Shown in pieces: positions 44,301-56,300 of a stretch of 64,000 nt of DNA. Source of the stretch: Leptasterias polaris (lineage: Eukaryota; Echinodermata; Asteroidea; Forcipulatida; Asteriidae); the NCBI GenBank assembly GCA_037783415.1, contig JAZGTN010000068.1, positions 496,001-560,000 of the forward strand. Direction: 5' to 3'. The notes under the pieces were generated by a model. The model saw only the letters and a program-made list of their open reading frames with translations. It was not told the origin of the DNA and did not search any database. A program made the position numbers and the translations under genes. Every line of letters begins with the position of its first letter. Within the stretch, counting starts at the first letter, position 1.

Positions 44301-47300
44301 ATATTTTATTCAGGCATATTATTCACAGTACATACAAAATAAACACATTAAGTAAAAAAGGTACAAATAAAAAACGACCTCACCCCAATAATATACAGCA
44401 AGAATAGAATTGTAAAAAATGAAAACCGCCCCATCCCAATAGACTGTGCAAGTCTTGCGCGTATCCGAACGAGAAAACACATCAAACGAAGAACATTTTT
44501 ATTTCTGAAATTAAATCTTTGTTTTAAATTATATCTCATGACAAAATCTGAACAAAAATAAATCATTACAATTTTATGAAAAGTTTTAGCCTTTGAAAAA
44601 AATACTCAACAGTGTGTTAATTATTATTTAAAAAGAAATTAAAACTCTGGGACAAGGATGCTTATTTGATGTTAACTTTTTAGAAACCCCTTACGCAGAT
44701 TCGTGATGGTCAAACGGGTTTAAAATTGACCCGTATCGCAGTTTAGAGGATGCTGACGCCTCAACAACCATAGACTGCAATGACAAGGGTTCGCTTTGCA
44801 ATTACAGCATCTTGCGATTATAACCGCGCATCCAAAACAAGCGTTTACATAAGTTTTATGATCGGAGGCGAGCACAAAATTCTTAATTTTTTGCAATAAC
44901 CGGAAGCTGAGGTCAAGTTTAATTATCGGGTTTTCTTCGTTATATTTTTGAATTGGTTTTTCTTTCATATTTTGTTATCATTTAGTATTACATTCCCAAC
45001 AACATGTATATATTTCTAGGTCACAACCTACGTTAAACTAAAATAATTGACGAAACAAAATCTTGCCCACGTAAAACTCCATATGGTTGGAAACACTATG
45101 GTCCCGGAAGTTCGAATGCGCGCGAGACTTGCAGTCTATATACAGCATGGATTGAAATTAAGTAAAAAAACGAATGATACAAAAAAAAACAAGGCAAAGA
45201 GAGAGCACACAAAAAGGGACCACAACAAAACAAAGGAAATATAAATTATCCATTCAAGCTGTTTGAATCAGAACATGCCATGATTTTGTAAATGTTGTCA
45301 TCAATTCATTGAGGTCATACAGTCAGAATACACCTGCCATTATGAAACTGCCAACAACTAGTTTCAAGACGCCGTTTGAGGGTCAGCAAATTAGTTTACT
45401 CCCTTTTTATAGGTGTTGCTTTACACGTACCTTGATAACGTTCCTCCTACAACACGCCCAACATCTGGCACACTGTAAACTTCATCGACCTATTCCAAAC
45501 AAAAGTAATTTAGTCATGACATGGAGATTAATCTAAGCTAAAAGCATGCACAGGAACAATATCATACTCCAAAAATTTATGACCATTAAGGGGCAAAGTA
45601 TATCTTTCTCACCACGGTTGGCAGGTTTGGGCACTGAGTTCAAAGATTTTTTAATTTAATGTGAAGTCTCCTATTTTGAAACTGTACCTGGAATTCAGCG
45701 AGTTCTTGTGAGAGCTTTTCTTGCTCTAAGCTGCTGTGAGACGGTGGAAGGACGTGCAGAAACTTCTTGAGCATGTCAAGATTCTGCCCAGTCACACTGG
45801 ATACTAAGAAGATTGGGCACATACTGCAAAAGTACAAAGACAATAACTGGTAAGTTTAGAGGGGAAAAAAGGCACAATGTACACACACGAATCTAGTGGA
45901 AAATGGCAGCATCTATAAACATGATAAAGCTACACCTCAGCCATGTAAGATCTCATCAGCTCTGGTTTTTAGTCTACCTGACAAACAAAATATGGGCAAT
46001 ATATTGCGCCCTCTATAGTTTGCCCAGGAGAGGACATTTTCACAGTGCATCATAAGCGTCGCACTTTTGCCGTGTCAAACTCAAATAATCAGAAAATGTT
46101 GAATTAAATTTGACAAAAGAGCGAAGTTTAGCGCAAACTTTTGATTTAAGTCGACACTGCCGTTTAGCACGGCAAGCTCTGCTGTGCTACACGGTAATTG
46201 CACGACATGGTCGGGCAATGCTCTTTGGGAATGCGCATGTGCAAAGCGTTTTAAAAATGTTTTGTGTGTATTTTGTAATATTGCTAATGCTATCGTTCTT
46301 CTTGTTAGTACCGTAGCTGGGAGAATTCCGAGATGGGATTGGGGAACTATTTCTGACTAGAACAAACATAATCTATAGAATTTCAGGACACTCTACAAAA
46401 AATTAAATAAAAATGAACGACGCTCAACCACGTTGGGTGTAATAAGGACAACATTTACAGTGATCAATATGAGTTTGTCATTAATAGTTGAGTGTCACAG
46501 CTCGAATTGCCATCATGAAACATGACTCCTTAGCAATTTTCTCTCGCCATTTAGAATCACTTTAAATGCGGCAAACTATTTTACTAAATTCGACGTTTGT
46601 CACCAGTTCGTTTTAATTGGCGCACTTTTGCTGTGTGACGTTTAGCGCAGGCCTAAGAAAAGGTTGACAAGTTTTTAACCATCTCACACCATGCGCATGA
46701 TAATGACCCTGATTATTTACATTTATTTGTGGGTTTGCAAAGCAGCAAGGTGGTATTTTTCTGTGTTTACGACATAAAGTGGTATTTTTTGTGAGGCTGG
46801 TGAATGTGTTTCACATTCATGGTGGCTGAGTTGCGAGTGTGATTGTTTACAGTTGACAATTTTTGGCAAAAATTGCCTCTCCAGGGTAAACTTAAAGAGG
46901 GCACTAAAACCCAATCTCATCCAAGAAAAATACAAATTATTATTGTACAATTCACAATACAGGTGCTGTACACCGTAAAGTAAAATAAAGCCAAATGCCC
47001 CCCTCCAAAAATAAAGACAACAAAAAAAACAACATACAAAGTAAATTAATGAATCAATTTAAAGGTATTATACAGGATTGGCAGAGCTGACAAAATAATC
47101 ACAGCCAGTGTTCATGTTTTGTGTAATCAACCATATACATGAAATAACAAACCTGTGAACATTTGAGCTCAATTGGTCATCGAGGTCACGAGAAAATAGT
47201 GAAAAGAGACCTTATGTGTTTTCTGTTTTTCAAACATCGAGTTTATTATCACGCGTGATAAAAACTGTTGTTTTACTCATTTCTCAGAAACGATAGCATT

Positions 47301-50300
47301 TTAGGCAGAAATATTTTAAGGAACCCTTTCTACCATTACTTACTTTAAATCATGTAAGTTATGTGTGAATCTGTGAATATTTGTGTTTTTCGATCTTACC
47401 AATAGTGTACAGGGCCTTTAACAAAAATATTAATAAAAAAAATAAAAAAATAATAATAATAATATTTTAAATATAAAATTAATAATATTGCTAATCTACT
47501 CCTTACTTTGAATTATTGAAGTTTCTTGCGGCAGTGACTGCGTTGTCATCACTTTCCACTCTGTATGGAATCTTCTTGCATCCAGGCCCAGAGAGAAGTC
47601 TCGTCAATTGATCCAAGGTTCGTTGTATCAAACACTTTGGGCAAAGATCAATCTTGTTGATGACCACAAAGATAGGCACCTGGAGGGCCATGGCCAGGCC
47701 AATGTGTTCTTTGGTCGTACCAGCTAGAATTACAAAGAATCTTAATCAATACAATAGGCACATGAATACATCCTGTTTGGTAAAACTTAATCACAGCTGA
47801 AGTAAAAAATTAATGAGTTAAAACAGGTTGTCAGCACACTAAAAAAAAGAAGAAGTCAAATTTAAGACTTTTTAAGACCCTTACAATGCTACCCAAATAT
47901 AAGTAAATAAACCATGGGAAACAGCTTCACCCGCTCACACTTTATATTATTTATTTACATGCAGTGTAATTCTGTTATTTACCAGCAGATAAGAAATTCA
48001 TTACACACTACATCCATTTTTTAAAGACCTAAAATAACTGAATTTCATACTTTTCAATGCTTCCTAAGACCTTAAATTTGGATAGTTCAATTTAGGACTT
48101 TAACACCTTTTAAAGGAGAAACCCTGTTAAAGTGATTTAAAACAGAAAATAAGTGTATTTTTTTTAGAGTTGTTCAATTACTTGAGAGTCAAAACTAACA
48201 GATCTGTATAAAGGTTGACATCACAACAAATGTTTCATTCAAATACTCTATTGTGTGATGCAATGTGTCCTACAAAAAAAGCTTGGATCACTTAGAGTGA
48301 CATATGCTTGAAGGAGCTGTGTCGTCATGATCAAAGTAGGCCAGTGGCTTTAAATAGAATTAATGCATGTACGCACACAATCTCCAAAGATTTGATATGG
48401 AAGGCGCGCATGTGCAGTAACTGGGCGAGAATTCATAATTCCATGTACAGCCACATGCCTGCTTTGATCATGACGACACAGCCCCAAAAAGCACAGTGGA
48501 TTCAATCCATGCTCAGCAAACCACTAAACAAAAGCTTAAAACAGTATGTTAAGACAGAGTTTGTGGTGATACCATGTGAAGTATCTCTGTAGAATGTGTG
48601 GTTCTGAAAAGAACCAATGCTCAACGTTAAAAGAATATAGAATAGAATGGTTTATTTACAAACTTGTCATAGCTGAACTGCAACAAAAAACAAAAAACAA
48701 AAAAGGTAAACAAATACACAAATCAAGTTTTTAGTAAAAAAACACACCACACAACTAGGTATTTAAATAATGTTAAAGAAAAAGCAACACTCTATTTGTC
48801 GTCAGGAGATGCATGTACTCGTTTCTTACCGATGCCAGTGTTAGCGCTGACCACCAGCATGGCAAAGTCCGGTGCATAGCCCATAAGACCAGTGATGGTA
48901 GTCTTGAGGTATTTGTGGTGACCAGCTAAATCGATAAGAGTGATCAGCTTGGATGCATTCTCACAGATCTCTTCTGCCGTCAGGCAACCTTGTTGGCTGT
49001 CACCATAGTTGATGACCTAGAAACATAAAACAGAAACAACAAAAATGACTTAAACCATTGACTCCCTTGAGTGATTTACTTGGATCCTTCTTCATTCATG
49101 TCATTCTGACAAAACCCAACATTATCATCGCCATCCTTCGGCTATGGAGCAGACGACTACAAGCTTTTTCAAATTTTACTCCGATCTCGGGCAAGTGTTG
49201 CGATTCGGTCTGCTTGCAGGTGCATTTGCTATCACCAAGTGGGCACTGAACATATGGTAGAAATGATGTGCATTGCTTTTCTGGTCTCCTTTTCTCTTAT
49301 ATTGTGGCGGTCAGGTTGGTGTAGTGGTATCTTGCCTCGCCTTCCACCTATGGGACCCCGGTTCGAATCCCACCTGGGGCACTATGTGGATTGGGTTTTC
49401 AGTCCCTGCCTGATCGCGTGGGTTTTCCCTGGAATAATTCTCTGGGGTTTTCCTCCCACATCTAAAACTGAAACTTCCTTCATTGTCTTCTCTTCACTCT
49501 ATACCATCCTGTTATTGGCGACTTGATCGCTGTTGGATTTGGTTAATAAATAAATAAATAAATAAATATAGGGCGTATATCTTGACAGGTTCATCATCTG
49601 GCATTCGGAGTATGTGCCCAAAGAACTTGAGCTGCCGAGTTCTTACACCCTCTACAAGAGAGTTTGAGTTAGTCATAGTGTATAGATGGTGGCATTGGTG
49701 GTACCAACACCATTATGGTAACTCAACACCCTAACTTTTGGACAAACTAGTGAGGTACCATATGCCACGGAATTACACGGAGGCTACAGAGGCCATGACC
49801 TCTGTTGCCCCTGGTCTTGGCCTTGGTGCCCCTTTCAAAAGTTTCCCATAGACTCTAAGATTTTCCAATGGAAGTGCCCTCTGAAAAATGATAATGTCCT
49901 TGCCCTCTCGAAGATGAATTTCCAGGCCTGGTGAGCAATTTTGTGAGCTCAACAGCTCCATGATTAATAGAGTCTGATTTATAACCAACCTCTCCTTTGG
50001 TGTTAAACCCAAGGGTCTCATGACTGATGCTTGATGTTCTCCCAGACTGAATCTCATGTAGATGACGGAAGAGGTTTAACCTCGCCCGACCACGCCCGTT
50101 GTCCAACTCCCCCTGGGTGAGAACTCCTAGTAAGGTGCTTTTACCGACATCAACGTTGCCAAGAACAGCAACACGCAGGTTGATGAACTGTTAGATCAAA
50201 ATCAAAGACCCAATATACTCTGCGACGTCAAACTTAAAGAGGGTGTCATTAAAACAACAAAAACAAATTTCAAAATTAATTTAAAAGTGAATTTAAATTG

Positions 50301-53300
50301 ATCAAGTATTTGATCCAATACGCATTTCAAAACTTGGTACTCGTTAAGTACTAGCAATCCTGGGAAAGTTTTGCTCATGGTTTGACTACTTGAATATCCT
50401 AAATTATCCTGCATTAAATCCTGACGAAAAGTTTCTGTCAAGGCAAAGAAAATAAATATGTTATCATCTAGAAACACAGGGGAAAGCCTTCTGGACTCTC
50501 GACTCTGTTCTAATGCAAGTGATCTAAAGTTAGTGAACAAGCGTGTCGCGGTGGTTGGTTAGGAGCAACAGACTCAAGCTCTGGTGTTTCTGATCAGCAG
50601 AGTGTGGGTTCAAGTCCTTGTTATGGCACTTGTGTCCTTGAGCAAGCTACTTGACCATTGTTGCTTTGTCCTTTGGATGGAGCATAATGCTGTATGTCCC
50701 GTGTTGTGAAACGCACGTAAAAGAACGCAGTCTTTTGCACACACAATTGCGGGGACTTGCTATTGCTGTTCTGTTATTCCCTTTTCTGAAGGATTCCTCT
50801 GTGGGAACCCAGTTGAACAAAGAAAGACGTTGTGGGGACCTTTGTTCTACACTCCTATAGTATAAAAGTTCCCACAATGGTGCTGTGCCTACCCCCAGTT
50901 ACACTTATCGCAAAGGGAAGGGGTTCGCCCCAGTGGCTGATAAATGCACCGCAACACCTTGTAAATCCTTACAAAGTGTAAGATAAATTGGTCTCATGAA
51001 CATTCATAAACCTGTCTTAAAATGTTTCTGTTTGTTCAAGCGCCTTGAGTATCTTATTGGAAAATATGTGCCCTATTATACAGAATCTTATAAGATTCTG
51101 TATTTTATTATATCATATTTTTTATTATAAAAGGCCCTTGACAAATGCAAGGATCATCAAATCACCCACCTGTTGGTCATCAGGAATTCTTCTGACGAGC
51201 ACCTCGCATGCTTTACGTTCCTCCCCAGGGGTCTCTCCTTCACTCTCCACGGTACGTTGTCTCAAGACGGTAGTTGTTGCTCCAAGTCTGTTGGATAGAA
51301 AGAAAATGAGAAGATGAGTTTTGTTTCATTTGTGATCAGAGAGCATGGAGTTAGGAGTAGGCATTTGTCCTTGCTTCAGGGTCAATGTCCCTGAAAAGGG
51401 TCTTTCCCTGTTCGTGCCTAGTCCTAATCACTCCCACTCCCAAAAATAAAACAAAAACGAAGGCAGTTATCAGGTTATAATCATAAATTGTTATTGCTTG
51501 GGGTGGATACAAATGCGCAAACACAACTTTTAAGAAATGATTAATATTTTGGTGGATTGAGGCCACTTTAATGAGTAAACCGGAAAAAATGTGAGGACAA
51601 AATGCTTGTAGTTTTGTGAGTCTTTCTAAAACATCTTTTTGTTGTTGCCACAAAGTGATTTGGAAAGGGAGTCTCTTGACGCCTTGCATAGACAACCACT
51701 GCTGAAGTCAAGAAGTAGACAAATGCTTGTGTATACCATTCTCAGCCAATGATAGGCCTTTCTTTTGAACTCAGTGAGGGTGATGTTTGAGCTTGAGTCG
51801 TAAAATGCAAAGGTAAGGGGGAGGGGGGGGGGTCTTATTCATCTCTGGTGAACCGGCCTTTTGCTTAAGCTTTTTGTAAAGCAGCCCACCAGGCTATACA
51901 AACTGTGCACTTGCTCCAAGGAAGTTGTTGTAGCCCAGGTCATTAATGTTTCTTTCTGATGTATAAATGGTAGTGATCACAACTGGTTTTATGGTCAAAT
52001 ACTAACATTTTCAGTAGCCCACAAGGCAAGTTGAAAAGTAGTGTTTACTAGCCCATAGCAGTTTTTACAAGACAATGTATGCCTGGCTATTGTTAAGGGC
52101 GAGCCAAGGGTGAAGAAAGAATTATGCTCTCACTTGTTCGCCATTCTGTCCAGTGTATCCATCGATGCCTTCAAATCTACAGGCAAGAGGCCAGCCAACA
52201 TTCCGTTATCTTCCACACCGATCTCATAGATGGCCTCACCCTGTCCCTCCCTCAGCCGCCATTTCATCTGAGTCACTAGGTGTTCGAAGCGACTGGGAGA
52301 TGGGCTAACAAGCTTGAGCTGTTTTTGAAATTCAGTTAATGAGAATGGTCATTTAAAGGCAGGGTATACCTCTGGTAATTATTCCCAAAATTAGTTACCA
52401 AAAAAACTTAACTGGTAAAGAGCACTGGAGAGCTGTTGACATTATACAACATTGTTAGAAATGACCTCCTTTGAAGTAATGTAGTTTTAAAGGCACAGTA
52501 CACGTTTGGTAATGACTCTGAAAATTAATGGCAATAAAAACTTACTTTGTAAGAAGTACAGCAGCTTTGGGTAGTATAATGAATGTTGAGAAACTTTTAA
52601 CTTCGAAGTACTACGGTTATGGAAAAATATATCACTTGTTATTCCCCAAAATTTGAATCTGAGAAGTGTTTCTGTCAGAAACGCTTCTCAGACTGTGTAT
52701 TTCTATGGGGAATATTCTTCCTGCGTGGAAATATTTGCTCCGGTTTTTCGGTGATATATCAAAAACGCGACCACCTATTGAAGTGAAATTTTCACAGTTT
52801 AGTTTTATTGTACATGTATGTACCTACATTTATATAGGATTAACACAATCAGTAGGCTCCAATTACCAAACGTATGCAGCACCTTTAAAGGAAGAGGTAA
52901 TTTTTCACCCCCCATATCTGGATCGAAGAAAGGCTTCAGGCATGAAGCTTTTCTCAGGCATCTGAAAGCACACAACTCCTATGCAAGGGTGTTTGTTTCT
53001 TACATTAGTTTCTTGAAACTTCAATGACCAATTAATAAGCTCAATAAGCCAAATTTGATAAAGAGACGGCAAACACACCCGTACACAATTCTGAATGAAT
53101 CAGTAGGACATTTGGTACCAGGGTTTGCTCATCTGGAGGTGGCTATAAGAAAGCTTGCCCTGAACCATTTGACATAGCAACTGTCTCTAAAGTTTTAGGA
53201 ATTTCAATTTAAGTGGTAACTTGTTACTAAGCAAGTCATTGTACCAGGTATTAATCACAGTAAACTCATACATGACTCATTGCACGTTTTTGTACATTCA

Positions 53301-56300
53301 TCCCGTTTGAGTGGGCTTGGGAAACGATGCTACCAGTAAAGTCAAAAGAAATTCAGCAGCTTACCTTGTATTCAACATTGCCTTCTTCAACCTGGAACAA
53401 GAAATAAAAAAAGACAACAATAATATTTGTTTCCAAATGATCAACAGGAGGCCTAAATAAAAATTCGCATGATCCAGGATTCCAGGGGCACTTTTACAGA
53501 TCACAGTCATTGCTTGAATAAAGATCTGAAATAACTACTAACTAGGATCCAACTTTTAAGAAGTGTCAAAGTGACAACCCCTGGAGTTACAGATTTCAAG
53601 GAGGTTACAGATTTCAAGGAGGTTACAGATTTCAAGGAGGTTACAGATTTCAAGGAGGTTACAGATTTCAAGGAGGTTACAGATTTCAAGGAGGTTACAG
53701 ATTTCAAGGAGGTTACAGATTTCAAGGAGGTTCTGAGAAACAGTCTCCTGAGTGAGAAGTAGATCAACGTGAAAACAAAACAATTTTGTTTCCATGGGCA
53801 GAAATAAAAATGTCTCAATTCAAATATTTCTTCTGTTTTACTGCACCTAGTCTGCTATGACTTGACCTTGAACTTTTAAAATCCCATCGCCCAGTTTTGA
53901 CAAAACATATCAGAACTGGTTTCCTCAACTGAATTCTGACAAATTAATGATGTTTCATGATGAAAAAAATACCATGCACAATGCACAAAATACTTGTAAC
54001 AAGCAAATGTTTGTTTGTTCACGACTGCTGGTAAATGTAAAATGATCATGTCTGGTCCTGACAACAACTCTTTGTTTCTTTTAACTAATTAGTAATCAAT
54101 GATTTTTTGTTCCGTTTCTCAAATGAAAGCTTAATATAGTTTCAAAGGAAAATAGCTCTCTTCACATTTCAATAACATTTTTACAATCAGTTACTGCAAA
54201 AAAATACAAATAAAACATTGGCGATGCAACATTAATCCAAATGCAAAAACTTATTGGTTTTCTTTTAACCCTAACCCCCTAGTGATTCTCACTAGGAAGC
54301 TTCCTCAACCCATCAAATTCAAACAGTTCCCTGATTGGGACAGTACCAAACCCACCATACTCCAACAGTGCACTTATTGGAACAGTACACAACCCATCAT
54401 ACTCCAACAGTCCTGGGGTGTTGGATTTTGGCTGAGTGGGTACACCAGGGGAATGTGTAGTTGTTTCTATTTTAGGGCTCCAGTACCAAACCCATCAATA
54501 CCCAACAATTGTTTTCTGCCAAACTATATGTATTTTTTTGTGTGGGCTCAGCACAGTTGCAAATCACATTGCTCTGCCCTTGCGTACGGGGGCGTGTACC
54601 ACACCTGGTGGTTCACAAGAAAACTGCCATCATATTGACTTCATGTACTATTGATATCAAATACAATACAGTCTTTTCATATTATAAATACTATTCAATA
54701 AATACAATAAAGTTCTGCAAAAACTAAAACACCCCATGGCATAAATGGTATGTTCTACTTTTATTGTGTTGGTGCAATGACAAGGACTAGTTTATTGCTC
54801 CATGGGATACCCAAGTACAATAACTGCCTTTATCATTTGTTTATTTCATCAGCAGGTTGTCCATGTTCAACTGAAACACATGTCCCATTGTCCCTCCCAA
54901 TAAGAGGTCAAAGTGTACCCAGTGACCAAGCAATTCCATGCCCTACATGCAATAGCTAACCCTATTACATGCACTGTGAACATACACTTTTTCCCCACAT
55001 GCCCTAAGTCCAACACTGTTGCAAACTACACTACCACCTTCCACACTCATCCAAAGCCCAACACTGTTGCAAACTGTACACTACCACCTTCCACACTCAG
55101 CCAAAGTCCAACACTAGTACCTTGACCCATTAGTACTCAACCATCCATAGTCCAACAGCAAAGCCAGCTTTCACAGTACTAAACCATCCAAATTCCAACA
55201 AAACCATCTGTTTGATTTTGGCAGGTCTGGGGTGGTTAGGGTTAAATTATGTTATTGTGTTATCACTGTTTATTTACACCTTCACTGATCAATCATGACA
55301 TCACTAGTACAAAAATACTGAGGTCAAATCAGAAGAACTGCATAAACGTTTGTATAAATTACTAGAAAATTTGCTGCTCACGCTCTAACAATCATGAATC
55401 AATACAACAAAACCACAAGGACAAATATGAAATTCTGCATTTGAATTACTGGACACAACTTTTGATAAGTTAAAACAAATTGCATTTCAAAATAAAACTG
55501 TTGGCTTTCTGACAGCTGTTGCTTTTACTTTGAATGACCACACCTGAGCCCTACGTATTACTTCAGTAAGCTGTTAAGCACAGCAAATATGCTAAAAAAA
55601 GAGATATTGCTTAGCTTGAAAAGGTTACCAGCCAGTAATGTATAGTGTGTGACTGGTTCCAATCTACTCTTTGCTTTTAAAAGGAAGGGGACATGTAGGA
55701 GTGAGTTAGGCCTATGGCTATTATAGTCATGGCCGAGCGGTTAAGAGCACCAAACTCAAGCTCTGGTGTTTCAGATCAGCAGAGTGTGGGTTCGAGACCC
55801 AATCTTGACACTTGTGTTCTTAATAGGCAAGACCATTATTGTTGCTTCATCCCTTATATAGGGCTCAAAGTCATATAGGTCTGGTGTGTTGTTATAAATA
55901 GAAAACCTATCATCAATGCATGAATTGATTGTTTAAAAAAACCTGTCGGGCAGTACACACTAATCGCTTAAAAATTTAAAAGAGAAAGGGTAGAAGCAGG
56001 AGTAGTATTACAAACATAGCCCTGTATTATTGCCTGAGTCCAGCATATTGATTTGGCAACTTTTTATAATGTTATTAACTTATTGACTATGGTAGCTTTG
56101 TTATACATGTAGGTAGAGTGAACTGCGATATTGACATTTCCTATTCTGGCGGCACACAAAAAAGATTTCAAAAATTATTGTTGCTTCGACCTAACATGCT
56201 GTCTGAGCTTCAAATCACTCATGTAGGTCAATAAAACTCTCTTTTTTTATAATCCATTTGAAAAAGGCAAAACTTTACCTCACTTTTTCACACACCAAAA

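Noticed and set aside
53507..53818. Repetitive 60-100-codon open frames on both strands
   Set aside because: Product of the 18-bp minisatellite; all lie inside GTPBP2 intron 1 without splice signals.
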